Origin: Parus major
Taxonomy: Eukaryota; Chordata; Aves; Passeriformes; Paridae
Assembly: GCF_001522545.3 (NCBI RefSeq)
Contig: NC_031773.1
Span: 22,074,460-22,138,459 of the forward strand
Direction of reading: 5' to 3'
Length of the DNA stretch: 64,000 nt
Shown one piece after another: positions 23,401-36,984 of the stretch (positions are counted from its first letter, which is position 1; every line of letters begins with the position of its first letter). The notes below the pieces were generated by a model. The model was given only the letters and a program-made list of their open reading frames with translations. It was not told where the DNA came from and ran no database searches. The position numbers and the translations under genes are program-made.

Positions 23401-26400
23401 TAGTTAGAAAATGATTTACACTGTGTATAACTCAAGAGCAAATGCCTACATTTTACAAGTAGTAAATAAGCCTCAAGAACAAGATGACTCCCCAGTAATA
23501 AACCTCTGACTTAACAGACACTGAGATTAAGCAACAAAGATTTACTGATAATTTAGCTCCTCCTTCTTTTGGCTCTATTTTAATCTATAGCAGATTTTCT
23601 GCAGCCTGATACTCTGACAGCCATCCAGAAACTAAATTATTTTGTCTTACATTGCCAGTGCCAGAACTTAAAGAGCAGGATGTGTCTTACAGGAAAACAT
23701 GCTGGTTTGTGCATTATATGCCTATGGCTGTTTTAATTTTCATATTCTTCTCAGGACTTTTCCAAATATTAGTAACTGAATAAAATTATAGCAATTAAAC
23801 ATTAAGGCTCATAGAGAAAATCTTGAATTTTATTGGGAAAAACCCTAATTCTCCAATCAACAGTCAATCCAAGCTTAGTGCCACACCTAAATGAAAAAAG
23901 ATGAGCTGGTGTTTTATTTCTTAATAATCTGTAGCACTCTGTATTTGAATTGGAAAAAAAATGTTTTATGCATAATAGTGAATCAAAATTTCAACACAAA
24001 TTGCAGATGTCTTCATGTAAGACTTCCAATTACAGCTATGTGAAAGCTAATCCGTAAATTAAGCTTAATTTCTAGAATTATGTAGTGGACATAAGTAATT
24101 GAACTGGAAAATTCATTAACAATTCATTAATTTTTCTGAGATGCATTTCCCAGGTTTGTCTGATAGACAAAAATGTCAAGGACTTGCATGCCACCATTCA
24201 TTTCTAATATAATATTAAACTCCAAAGGTCTTACTTTTTTTTTGTTCTAACAGCCATCACTGGTGTACTGAATTCAATGATTTTACCCTTTTCAGTTTTA
24301 GACAGATGCAGTGGAATAAATCCAATGCCTTAAAGTAGTGAAGTACAATATCTAGTGAAAGTAGAATGAAGGCTGTTTCAAGGAGCAGATATCTTGAACC
24401 AACTGTGTGGGAGATTGATATTTTTCTCTTTAACTATACTGCTAATTAATTGCATCAGTAGCCAGAAGAATTCCACATTCTCTACAGAATGTGAAGCAGC
24501 AGCTCAGCAGACAAGATGCTATCTGTGACAAGTCAAATTCCTCAGGAGAACTTGACTGCACATGATTATTTACAACAATCCCAGGCTGGCTGGTTGTTTT
24601 TGTTCTATTTAGTTCAGTCCCCAGTGACTCAGGATATTGTCACTGTTGCCTGAAATTATAAATTTCACATCGATCAATTATTTTTTTAAAATATCATTTA
24701 GGTATGACTTTTATAATTAAGCAGTGTTCTTTAACAAAAACAGGCAATTTTACATGTGAGGCAGGACTCCTCCACATATGTACACCCACGTTTTCAGCCA
24801 GCTCTGTATCATCCTTGTTTATCCACAGTATCTACTCACACTTTTGCATTGCAAATTTTTTGTGATTTCCTTGTGTATTGCTGCTGTTGTTGGATGTAGC
24901 AGCAGGACAAGGATTGCAGTATTCTGGTCTGTTTTTCTTGAAGCTATAAAAATAGATACATTTATGTATTTCTGCATATATGTATGTTACAGGTGTGAGA
25001 ATTTCATCTCAAGGCCTAGATGTGCAGAGAGTGAGATACAATCTTTCCTCTTTTTTTTTGCCAAAGTTCTTAAACCAATGACCTGAGTTCATCCCACCTT
25101 CTCTTAGGTACTTAACAGAGACAATTAATTTAGACTCTGGTACTGAAAGTGTCTTCTCTGGAGAGTTACAGACATCTCAACAGAATTGTTAATTTCTTAC
25201 ACAAGCTGACTCACTTTTTGGAAATCAATATCTTTTTGCACTAATGATAGAGAGAACCCTAAGGTGAACAAACTCCTAACTTAGGCAGCCAGTTAAAGAC
25301 ACAAAATTAGATGAGTGAAGTTAAGTTCTAATTCATCTCTAGCCACCTAAAGATGTCTCAATCAAAACTTCCTCATACTGCTGTCACAAAAACGAGGGCA
25401 TTTTTAAATTCAGGAATGGACTTAACACAATTTGACAGAGGTATTTCTGCTTTTGAAAATATTTTTTAGCTTTTAAATTCTGACTCTTTTAAGTGATGAA
25501 AAAGTTTCCTTTTTTAATTTTCCAATTTCAGAAACTTGGATAAGAGAAAGAGCAGTACTTTAGTTGTGGAAATCCTATCATTGCCTCCAGTATATTTCAG
25601 TCATTCAAAAGTCTCTGAGCTGTCAAAGTGATGAAATGAAAGTAGAAGAAAGAGCTAAAAAGGGGAATAGTATCAGGGGACTGAGTGATTTCTCATTTGG
25701 AACTGTAGAGTTGAGAGTAAGGTTTAAATACCTGAAAGCAAGAAAAGAGGGACTAATCCTTGATAAGATATATATGTACAGGTGAAGACAAAAGGAGAAA
25801 GTCACAGGCAAGTGAACTTTTCTGAGAAGATGTTCTACAGTACATTTGGTTGACTAGCTCAGGTTACTGGCAGTGCTCGCAGCTCCTGCTCTAATGTCAC
25901 AGCATTTCTTGTTCAACTTGCCAGGGAAAGTTGAGCTGAACACAAGAAATGTCAGAAAGATTCAAGGCCATTTTAAAGTTTCAATACTGTGCTTAACCTT
26001 TCGATACAAGGCCCTGTATATGAGCAAGCAAATGTTCCTATGGATTGGAGTCAAGGTACAGAGATACACTGTACAAGTTTTTCCCCCCTGCAGGCCTAAC
26101 TTGAATTCCATTTACCATTGCTTTGTGAAAGGAGATAGTGCAGTGTTAGATTGCATGGTTACTCCACGAGATGGGTGAATATAAAGAATTTATGCAAGGA
26201 CCTGCAGTTATTTGCATCTATATTCAAACCCACATTTTAAATTAATTTTTGGAGCATTGTAAGAATTTCCAAATCACCTTTGGCTTACATTTTTCCATAG
26301 TGATCTGTAGGATAAGGGGTTTTTTAAATAAAACTACAAATTTTAACACCAAACTGGCAAAGTACTCATTGTGAAACACAATTCTGAGCAGTTGTGGAAA

Positions 26401-27385
26401 GGTCCTAAAAGAAAAGAACAACCAACCAACCAACTAAAATAAATAACTTCCAGTAGAGGTTGAAAATACGGGCTTTTATTCCTTACTCTGTTACTCTGAG
26501 GTTTAAGGGGAAAATCAAAACAAAATGAAAGACAGCAAATAAAATTACAACTTACTTTAAATTCAATACTTTAAAGCAAACACTCTCTTCATCCACGCAG
26601 CAGTGTATCTTCTCTCAAATACATATATGAGACTATTTAGGTTCTCTACTGGGTGGCTGGTGTTTTATAAAATCACCATATTAGTTTATAATTTCTCTTA
26701 TAGATTCTTCTCACAAACTCATCATTTAAAACAATAAATTCCCTTCTGAAAAATCCTTTCTCTAAATCTTGGATTTTTCACTCCCCATTTCTTTGTAAGT
26801 AGATGATGTGGGCTATTCAGGGCATGCTTTTTGCCTTCTTGTTTTTAATGTAATAGTTTAGAAACAGACTAAAACAAAATGGAAACCTTTTAACTGGAAA
26901 CTTTCTGAGACACTAAACTACTATCATTCTATAATTTCCTACTCCTATACAGCAGTGTGTGTCAGATTGATGAGAGTTAATTCTAGGGACACAAACTAAT
27001 TATATTGTCAGATGTAGCATGCATCAGTGATTATCTAAGAATTTAAAATCCTGTTTACTATTTTCCTTGTCTTTCCAAATGTAGGCCTTATGTAAAGGGA
27101 AAATAATGCAGTATAAAGGCCAAGAAAACCATCATGACTAGCATGCATTAAGTTATTTATTTTTTTATTTATTGGAATTTCCTCCTTTCTTTTTTTGTAT
27201 GCTATCAGAAATATTATATCTACTTAAAAAACATTAGAAGAAGAGTAGTGTTTTAATTTACCTTAGTAAGTACTGTTCCAGGAACACAGTATGTGCAAAG
27301 AACACTACTGTTTAATATATGCCTGAGCATTCAGAACTCCCATTTGTTTTTAAGGCAATAGTTGCTAATATTCATTATACTCAAA
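20477..27385. other. AT-rich sequence without recognisable transposons
   Basis: About 6.9 kb with no CR1, LTR or exon identified, only homopolymer runs such as the A-run at 22170-22183. The open frames (24778-25086, 25564-25785 and 25873-26178 on the plus strand) show no domain and no convincing splice context. Confidence 0.5.
26419..26434 (+). repeat. (ACCA)n short microsatellite
   Basis: 'caaccaaccaaccaac': four tetranucleotide units within A-rich sequence. Confidence 0.8.
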
Positions 27386-27479
27386 TGTAAATATAAATAT
27401 AAAAATATAAAATTATAAATATAAATATAAATATAAATATAAATATAAATAATATAAATAATATAAATATAAATATAAT
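27386..27479 (+). repeat. (ATAAAT)n microsatellite
   Basis: About 94 bases of ATAAAT hexamers, interrupted by a few shortened units ('aataatataaat'). This is the longest simple repeat in the window and a likely polymorphic locus. Confidence 0.95.
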
Positions 27480-28579
27480 CAGGACATAATATTTAGTTTT
27501 ATCAGTACATTTTTAGTGATTATAGGAATTTCTTCCTCTATGTACTTAAAGACTAAAATACAACTGAGAACTATAATTTGGGGATCAAAATGAAAGTGTA
27601 AGATAACACCATTGACTTTTATGTGAGTGACTTCAAAAAAAAACAAAAACATGGACGCTGGACTTGTATGAAAATTGGGATTTCATGTTTTGCTGTTTCC
27701 TCTAGGGCAAAAGACACAGCCCAAAACACAAATACTTGTACATCAGGATAATTTTTGCCAAGGGTGAAAAATATATATATCTGCCTACTATGAATATCCA
27801 TTCAGGAAAACCATTTGTGTGACAAGTTAAAATACAAAATGTCATGCTTAATGTTCCATAACTTTAGGCTCCAGTGAAGAATTTAGGTGCTCAGGGAGCT
27901 GTAATAGGTCTCAAGATAGGCAGGACTTTAAGGAACTGTTAGACATGCTCCATAATTCAGGAGACCACTGCAGCAGTCCCTAACATTGTGATGAAAGAGC
28001 AAAGCAATCGCTCTCAATGAGAAAACTCATATTTCCTGAGAAAGTCCTTGCCTATCTCTTGCCTGCTACAGGTGTGAAGTCAAGAATTTTTCTCCCAGCC
28101 TGACTTTCTAATTGGCACCTTTAGTAACTTCCTGAATCAATCAAACTTTACTAAATCCTCCAAGATCACTAGATCACATCTTTCCTTGACTATTGAGAGC
28201 AATCCGTAAGCCTGATCTCTCCATAAGAGCTCCCAGCTGAGCAAACTCACTCCCTCCCAAAAAAGACATCTGCCAGGCTCAATCTGCCCACAAACCAGAC
28301 CTCTGAGAGACCCTCTGTTGAAGTTTTTTCTCAATTATGTTGCACAATAAGAGCTATTCATACCTTCATGGCAGGTCTGTGTTTTGATGCTTGCCTATAA
28401 GAAAAATTTTTGCCGCTACCAAGAGATCAGAAGTTTCTTTTTCCCATCTCTTTTTACTTCATTTACTGGCAGGAGGACTGACATCATCTAATAGGGGATT
28501 GGTTTCCTCTGCAGTACAAATTTTCTTCTGTGATTCAAGCTTGTCTTTTGCTTTGCAGCATTTATAATACGAATCTCCA

Positions 28580-28595
28580 ATTTGCATATTTGCAT
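28580..28595 (+). promoter_or_regulatory. Two abutting octamer (POU-factor) motifs
   Basis: ATTTGCAT occurs twice back to back (28580-28587 and 28588-28595). ATTTGCAT is the classic binding octamer of POU-domain factors such as Oct1 and Oct2. A perfect tandem pair suits cooperative binding, but in AT-rich DNA a single duplication slip would also give it. No promoter context is visible. Confidence 0.3.
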
Positions 28596-30729
28596 ATTTT
28601 GTCTTTTATGCATTTTGTTGGTACATTTATCACTTTTGATTTATTGTTTTCAACTTCGATATAGTCTGCATTTTGAATGAATCTGTTTTTCTTTTCTAGT
28701 TTGAATGTTATTTTGAACCAAAATATTGCCTGTAATGGATGTTCATTCTTTGAATTACAAAGGAAAGTGTATTTATTCTCTGCATTGTCATGGAAGCTTT
28801 CTCTGCAAAAAGGCTTTTTATTTCATTCTCCCTTTCTTTTTCAGCTGAAATGAACTCTTGATAAATTAACACTTCTATTGCAAGCCACCTCAGGAAAATA
28901 CATGCAACAAACAATTATGATTAGACTTTTGGGATCAAGAATTAATAAATGAAATTACTTTTGTTTATTTTTTAATATTTATGAAGATGCAATCTGTTTG
29001 TTAGAATGCTTACAATGTAGCAAAAAATTAACAAAATGTGAAAATGGTCTGGAACTTAAATTACTAGCCATAATTACAGTGTGACTTTGCATTCACATGA
29101 AAGGAGCAGGAGACTGCAGAGCAGCCCATGGGGCCTTTTATTCTCAGCTAAATGCTCCTGCTGAACCTCCTTGTTATTTCCTTAAGGGATGTGTTATCCC
29201 ACTGCTAGGTGAATGGCTCAAGATCTAGAATAGTGTGCTCATGTTTACCAGTGTCTTGCAAGCAGGATCCTACTTTTTCCCTTTACAAAGATATTTTATG
29301 ACAGAATTTTTACTTTTTACTCACAAATAAATCTTCCATTTTTTTTTTTCCTAAGCAATATTCACATACCATTGTAGTCTTCCTTGGACAGCAGCCATAA
29401 AAAAGAGGTTTTAAAAATCCCCAAACCCCAGATCATCAGTTTTTCACATTCACCTCATAATAAATGCACAAATCATAAAATCATCTTGTCAGTATGTGTG
29501 TGAATTTCACAGAGGAAAGTACCTCACATTCCACAAAGCATGGATGTGAGTGTAGAGGGGCTGTCCCAGGAATCTTTACATCCATGCCCAGTATAAATAA
29601 AGGACTTTAACAAGCCATTCTTCTTCCACTCAGCCCAGCTATAGGACTTCACTATGAGCGCCTACATTTAACTCTACATGTTCCCAAGATCTTTTTATGG
29701 TGTATATATTATATCTGTAGATTATATGTATGTGGATCTACACTACTTAAAGGGTGAAATATGAAGAAATGAGAATGTAATGTTAGATCTCTAAACTGTG
29801 TTGTTCCTTGAAAAAGTTCAGGAATATCCATAATTTGAGTATTGGGGGGAAAAAAACCCAACAAGCTACCAAATTGCAATGAAAACTTGATAGTATTTTT
29901 TAGAAATATTGCAGCAAGTATTTAAAGTAAATTTAAATTTTAGTATGAAACAGACTAATGATTCTATTCTAAGTCCAAATCTCAAAGTATTCTGAACACA
30001 TGATCTGCTATCATTGCATTTCTAATAAAGAAAACTCTGAGACAACATGATTAATGACTTTGATTATTTATGAGAAAAAAAATACCCCAAAGAACTGCAA
30101 ATTCAAAGTAATTAAGCAATAATAACACTATCTTAACAGAAATTTCAACATATTTTTCTGAGTGTTTAGACTACTGAAGGTACAGACTGAATTTTTTTCA
30201 TGTAGTGTCCATGATTAATTTGCTAAGGTTATAGGTCAACAGCTTGGTATGCTGTTAAATACAGAGTGAAAAAAAAAATCTTGCTATAACCATGCAATGG
30301 AAAGAAGCTCTGGTGCTGGCTTTAAAACACAGCCTCTGAAAAACACTTGTATTTTTGTCTCTGATAGAGTTTTTCTACATTATATTGTTTATTGCTCCCA
30401 CCAAAAATGTTATTCTTATTGAAAATTAACTAGTTTGGTGGAATTATACCAGCTGTGACTTTTGGCATTTTTTCTACATGTCTGTAAAATACACTTTAAT
30501 AACAGGGGTGCAGATAGTGTACTAAAGAAAACATTGATTATTTAACTGAAGTTTTTCTATGTCTTGCTGTAGTTTGTAGTAGCAGGGATTCTGATCTGTC
30601 ATTTGAGATTACTTCTCAAGCACTCATTGGTCACTTTTAAACTTTCTTACACTCCAGTTAGGGTACTCAGTGTTCCAGATGAGGTTCCCTTGGAACAGCA
30701 ATAAAAAATGGAGTTCCAAAACCCAACAA

Positions 30730-30743
30730 ACACACACACACAC
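30730..30743 (+). repeat. (CA)n short microsatellite
   Basis: A run of seven CA units followed by a C-rich end. Confidence 0.85.
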
Positions 30744-32494
30744 CCCAAACCCCTCCTTCCATTGGGATACAATATTTCATTGAAATACAAGTCTTCTTAC
30801 CATATTATTATGCATTCTAGAAAAACTTGGAAAAATGTTATAGACAGAATGAAAAATTGGACTGAGCTCTTGCTATCATCACAAAGCTGCCTTGTCTGTG
30901 AAGTCATACAGGTTTACAGCCTGCCAAGTGCTGTAGGAAAGACAGGGAAGAATAACAAATACTTAAATAATGAAGTGCTTGGATATTAAAAGGTCTGAAA
31001 AAAGAAAATAATAAAAAAGAGATGACTAAGAGTGAGGCAAATTTAAGGCCGTATTTTAGTTCAGTATTCCTTAAATAACCAAGAGTAATTTCTTCTGTTC
31101 TTTCCATCTTTGTTATTTATATAGTTTGAAAATTTCCATGGAGTATATGTATTTGGTATGGAAAGGGCTGACTGGAATAATGAGATTAAATAAATTATTT
31201 TGCATGTTCCTGGATTTTTCCTGTAATTAGTAAAGAGTGTGATCAAGGGGTGGTATAATGACATTTATTTAACTATTATGGCTGCTTAAAAGTTGTCATT
31301 TTACTCTTACTTTTATTTGGACACTTCCAGCAAACCAAATTCACCAGACTGTATAAGTGGTTTTCTTTTGACTTTTGTTCTTCCTACATAGACAGACAGG
31401 ATGCTCTGAGAAAACAAGTGCCATTGTTTATCCCCAACTTCCATGGAGACCTAACTCCTATTTTTATATTTCCTTTATCTGTTTATTCCACCATTACACA
31501 GTAGAAGCTCTGAGTATCATCAGTGCTTACCGGCCTTCTTTAGATCATAGCAGCACAAGGATGTAGTTTACATTCTCCAGTTATTTTAGGAGTTGCTTGA
31601 CTTGCTGAACGTACCTCACTTGTACATCCAGCATGGGATTCATCTGATCTGATGTAAGCATCTGCAATACACATCTGTCTATGCCTGAGACAGAAGTGTA
31701 TATTCCCTTTATAGCCAAAGGAGAGAAACAAGTATTTCTAGAATGCAGCTCACCAACCCTTAATGTAGATTCCCAAATTAGGTCAGATGAATCACGCCTT
31801 AAACATTGATTCACCTCTCTGTTGTCTGTTAAACAATTGTTTTGTGGCTGGTTCAGATACAGATAAATGATAAGCTCTAGTCTCTTTCCAAATGTGCCAA
31901 GGCTTGTTTACCTTATTATTTAGGAAAAAGAAAAATCCTATGGATCTAATTTTTAACATTGTTATTCTGTATAATAAATTTTAACTTAGCTCTACTTTCC
32001 ACAACAGTGCTGGTTAATGACATTAATTTGCTGGCTGTTTAAGACTGGTCATTGTTAGGTTCAGAGTTGATACTTAAGAAGAAACATGTTCAATAGGCAA
32101 TTTCATAGCCTAATTAAAGACATAAATAGGTATAAATTAGAGTGTAAGTCTATAAATTTTCCTTGACCAGCCCTCTCCTGAGAGTACTGCTTTCTGTGGA
32201 ATAGCAGCTTCCAGCCAACCTTTCCAAAACTGGAATAAAATTAGCTCTTTAAAAAGAAAGAAATTACATCATGGCAATACCATTGTTTTAAAAATAATTT
32301 ACAGTTTATGTACATAACTGATCAGATTAAATAAATTCTTTGAAAACCCTTAGATTAAAAAGAAAATTTAATCTGGGTGCTCAAAGTAATAGATTATTTG
32401 GTAATGAATATTGCTATTTTCTAGAAAAGCAGAGAAGAGTAAAAATTGGTCAAAATTTTATTACCTATTCCATTCCTTGTACATATGATTGAGG

Positions 32495-33368
32495 AGCCAA
32501 TAAAGAAGGGATCTCTCCTGGACCTAACATAATAATTGGATAGCATGTGAAAGTCAGAGACAGCCTTGATTGCAGTACCGATGCTCACGATCCTAAAAGG
32601 AGGGAGTAGTGCAAAGGGCAGGTCTGAAATCCTGGCTTTTTGGAGACTTAGGTCTCTTCAGGGACCTGACAGAGAATCCCATGAGACACAGCCTGAGAGA
32701 GATGAGAGGTTCAGGGGAGCTGGCTGATATTCAAGGATCATTTCCTCCAAACTTAAGAAAGAGTCATACAGTCAAGTAGGAAATAAAGACAGCTGGAATG
32801 TGCTGGAAGGATGAGCATAGCTGAACTTGCATAAAAAAGCACATCAGAGTTGAAACCAGGGGCAGGTGACCCTGAAGGAATTGAGAGCTGCTGTCCAGTC
32901 TTGTAGGGATAGGGCTTGGGAAGCCAAGAGCTGGATTTTCTGGAGATGAATCTAGCAAAGCCAACAAGAAAGGATTCTACAAGCATATAAATAGCAAAGG
33001 GCAAAACTTTACTCCTCTGCTGAATGGGGTGTAGAATACGGTGACAAACAGCATGAAACATGAAGAGGTACTCAAAGGCTTTTCTGCCTCCATCCTTACC
33101 AGTAAGAGCTCCATTCAGGAACAAAAATCACCTAAGATCACAGGGCAGGTCTGGAGCAAAAAATTTCCTTACCCTCAGTGAAAAAGGACAACAGGGAGTA
33201 CTTAAATAAACTGGATATATCTTGGAAGTTGTGAAGTCTCCATTCAAGAAGATATTAAAAACCTGATTGGACACTGTCAACTTACTCCAAATGAGCCCAC
33301 TTGAGAAGGGGTTTTGGCTAGATGATCTCAAGAGGTGCCTTCCAACCTAAATAATTCTATGCTTCTGT
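32495..33368 (+). mobile_element. CR1 retrotransposon, internally deleted
   Basis: The first part carries CR1 ORF2 sequence upstream of the reverse transcriptase: 'cctggacctaacata', 'agagacagccttgattgcagt', 'ggctgatattcaaggatcatttcctcc', 'aacaagaaaggattctacaag', and 'tccatccttaccagtaagagctccattcaggaa' at 33092-33120. The sequence then jumps to the extreme 3' end: 'gatattaaaaacctgattggac', 'gatgatctcaagaggtgccttccaacctaaataattctatg'. The whole reverse-transcriptase core is missing. Both parts are on the plus strand in the right order, so an internal deletion is simpler than two insertions. The element is non-coding. Confidence 0.8.
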
Positions 33369-34844
33369 TATTCCAGCTATAAACATCAGATTTGAGGGAT
33401 GGTGAGTAAAATAAACTTATGTTTGGACTAAAGCTAAACTGTGGTAATACAAAGAGTTCAGGGCATGCACAAAGTCACATCTAGACACAATAGCTAATCT
33501 AAATTTGCTGGGCCTGATCTGTGTAGATTTCTGACACAGTCAATGAAAAGGCAATTTTCTTCACAGATAATTCAGTGTGGAAAATCAGTTGAAAGTGTTG
33601 TGACTCCCTTCTGGAAGGATTCTCTTGCTTCTGTGGCAAGAAAGACCCCTAAGAAAACATACAAACCTGTGGTGGTTATACAACTGCTCCCAACCAGGGC
33701 TTTTCAGCAGATGCTTTAAACTTCATTGTTAAATTTCACCAAGCCCCACTTCAGGTCCTTTTTTTGGATCTAACCCAGAAAACTTTCTTCAAAGCCTGAA
33801 TGGTGAATGAGAGAAAATCTTTGAGCACAGTTTTCTCATTAAGCACCAAGCTTCCAGAGTTTAAGTTCAGAAATATTAGACTAATATTATTTTATCTGCA
33901 TAAATTCATTTTTACAGGGCATTTGGCCTTTTTAATTCCCACAGTTCTCTAATAAATATTGAACTTCACAGGAACAGTGAAGGGCCGTTCTGATTGTGAG
34001 AAAAGAGTAACACTGAGAGAGTAACTCTTTCTTTATAACTTGAATCTCTCTCTGACTCAGATTGTTTTATATATATATGATATCAGGAGCAGAATGATTG
34101 ACTTTGCAAAAAGAGAAAAATATAGAAACACCTCCAGAATATCATAGAATTCCCTTGCACTTTTAAGTTACATGAAAAGTCTTGCTTTAGTTAAGAAAAA
34201 TGCTTCAATTTTAAGGGTATGCTGTGAAAATGACCAGAAATCAGAAGTTATATTTTATGTTGCAATTTTTTCCCCCATTTAAAAATATGCTTTTCATTAC
34301 TATTATAGCTGACATTTCTTATGGGGAATAAAAATAGATAAGAAACACTTGGACCATTCCTTTGCTTTGAGCATTTCTGAATGATTCTACAGTGACACAT
34401 GCATCCATCAACCTAATACTTTTGCAGTCATAATCATTCCACTAGTCTTTCATTATTATGGTGCCTTTATTTGGTGGTCTGCGTACATATTTTTTGTTTA
34501 AAAATGTATTTTTTTTTCCCACAACAGAAATTATTTTAATTTCCCAATTTATCTTTTTTTGTCTTTTGCTTTTTGTGGGGTGGGATTTACTTGCCCAGTG
34601 ACAGTGGTACAGCTGAATGGGGAGTTTAAGCACTTCAAAACTGAGCTCATAAGTTAGCTGTGAAGAAGAAAATGAAGTTGAGGAAAGCATGAGTATCTTT
34701 AATTCTTTAATGGATTATTTTTTAAGCTCTTTGATACAGCAGACATGGATTTTTTTAAAGAACAGGAGTGCTTCATACTGACTCATATAAAGAAGATAAT
34801 TAAACCAAAGAAAGCAAACCAGTATTCATAAATGCAAAATTTAC
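33369..34844. other. AT-rich non-coding sequence, nothing recognised
   Basis: No element was identified. A short (TA)n tract lies at 34068-34080. Confidence 0.55.
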
Positions 34845-35140
34845 TTGGTGGTCTGTTGCTGGCTGGAAGTCAAGAGCCCACACAGCCTAGTTTCCACTGC
34901 ACTAGCACGGGTCCCCCAGAGACCTCCTCTGGGGTTTATCCATGGACTCTGCCCTCTCCTGGGAGTCACCAGTTCCACTGTGGATCACTTCCTACACCTC
35001 TGGTTGTACTGATATTTGGAACCAGTGTTCTCTCTCCTTTCCTAAGGAGATATGTTTTCACAGAGGTGTCACCAGCCTGGCAGATGGGCTCATCTGTGTC
35101 CTGTTGTGCATCCTTTGAAAGTGTCTGGAGCCAACTGCAA
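34845..35140 (-). mobile_element. Fragment of the long ERV LTR-type repeat
   Basis: It shows the same style of modules as 1225-2117, namely 'catggactctgccctctcctggg', 'ccactgtggatcac' and 'cacagaggtgtcaccagcctggcagatgggctcatctgtg'. The last module is the reverse complement of the 'cctctcagccacagtgacagctcctctgtga' stretch at 52172-52202. It is a truncated copy. The 104-codon open frame across it is incidental. Confidence 0.5.
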
Positions 35141-36984
35141 AAGTGAGTGCCCAGCCAGTGACTGATTAGTGCATTTCAGACCTTAAGAGTCAGAAGGGAA
35201 TGGATCAGAACAAGATGCAGTAAGAAGAGAGGGAAGATGGAGTAGAAAGCATATGACAAAACAAAAAGTCTGAATTTGTAAAATTTTAAACCGCTGCATT
35301 TATTCAAAATCTAATGGGAAAAATCTATCTGCTAAGGACCTGACTTGTATTGCTTCAGTGAAATGCTTCAGGGTAGTGTTAGAGTAACTCCATAGCATAG
35401 ATGCCCTAGTCCATGACCCACTGACGTAAGAGGCATTTTAATGTTTCATTGGCTAATTTTGGCAGAATTTTCTTGTCCAGTGTCAATTTCATGTATTATG
35501 AGCGAACAGAGATACAGGGAACCACAGGCACCATGCGCCTTTCATTTGGAATTCACACTTTTCTCTTATACAACATCACAAAGACTCATAAATCTTTCCC
35601 TCAACAGGGAAAAATGTAAAGAGTGTTCATTCACAGAATATTTATTGTCTGGCTCAGAAGTGTGGCTGAAACACAGTGAGGTTTGCTTCATTTTGGTTTG
35701 ATAGGGGAACAAAAGTCCGTTTCCTGTAGGATTTTTCTCCTGCAAGCCCTAACTTTGTGACTTTCTATTTTAAAATATGACTGATTGCTTCTTCATTCAG
35801 ATTTTGCCAAGCATAACACTCCCTCACTAGCTAAATCTAATTCTAAATATTAAGTGCTAAACTAAGCCCTGCTCAACAGTCAGTAAATTGTGATGAAACC
35901 ATCAAAGTCTTTGGGCCCTACACTTAGTTTTCCTCTTGCCTCTCAGTTCTGTCTCTCTTATTTTATGCAGTTTGGATCTAATTGAACTAGTGCATAGTGG
36001 CAGAATATTGCAGCCCTAATAGTGGAAGAGCTGATATGATGTTGCAGCAGTACCAGCCCTATTCAGATCTCATAATGTTAGAGGAAGGTAATTGCTAGGT
36101 GGATGGAGGATGCTCAAATGTTTATTGAAGCTCCTTTAAATCTGCATGTTTGATATCAACTCTTAAAATGGAACATTTATATTCAGGGCCTCTTGAAACT
36201 GCTTGTGCATTACTCATAGGTAGTTATTCATCTTTTAAAGTCATCATGACATGACAAGTCATGGATTACTCAAAAGATTTGGGGATATTTTTTTCAAATC
36301 TGAGAGTTCTTCCAAATTGTATTATCACTACTTATGTGTTCAGTTGATTTGAGGCATGCTTTTAGTTTTTATTTTGTTTTGTTTTGTTTTGTTTTCTTTT
36401 TGGCTTATGCTTCCAAACCTCTCTAGAAATAGAGGAAAAATAGATTTTTTTTCAGATTATCTGACTTTTCACATTTCTTACTTTTCTTTAGTGATGATAA
36501 CTAAAATAAATTAATAAATGACTCTAAATGTCTCAAAATCCTTAAATGTTCCAGAACTGGTAGCTCAGTAGACACTTTCAAAATTTCAGTGAGGAAAATT
36601 AATCCAGTTATAGACCTCTATTCTTCCTATTAGATTTAGTAGTTGAGAAGATTCATAGTAGGTTTGTATAATGATAATAAAATTATGTATAGTCCCTTAA
36701 GCTGAAAAAAATTTCAGAATATGCTGAATTAAACTTTGGTGTAGGTTTGTTACAAATCTCTTGCTGGCATGAAGAAGTCATAAAACAATAAGGTTTAATG
36801 TAAATGGAGACAACAGATGGCAGCCAATGACATAAACTTTTGTGTAGGACTAAAAGATGAGATGGTATTACAAAAATTAATTAACAACATGACCATTTCC
36901 TTTATAAGCAAGAATGAGAAGTCTCTGGATTGCTTAAGTTCATAATTATTAATTTATGGGAAGTTCAGAATATGAGTTTTAAGA
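35141..36984. other. AT-rich non-coding sequence
   Basis: Nothing is recognised except the simple repeat at 36370. Confidence 0.55.
36370..36396 (+). repeat. (GTTTT)n microsatellite
   Basis: Four to five GTTTT units within a T-rich tract. Confidence 0.9.

Larger units (their letters stand above)
27480..32494. other. AT-rich sequence without recognisable transposons
   Basis: About 5 kb in which no interspersed repeat or gene could be identified. Segments near 28080-28330 and 29100-29220 are less AT-rich but match nothing I recognise. Confidence 0.5.
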
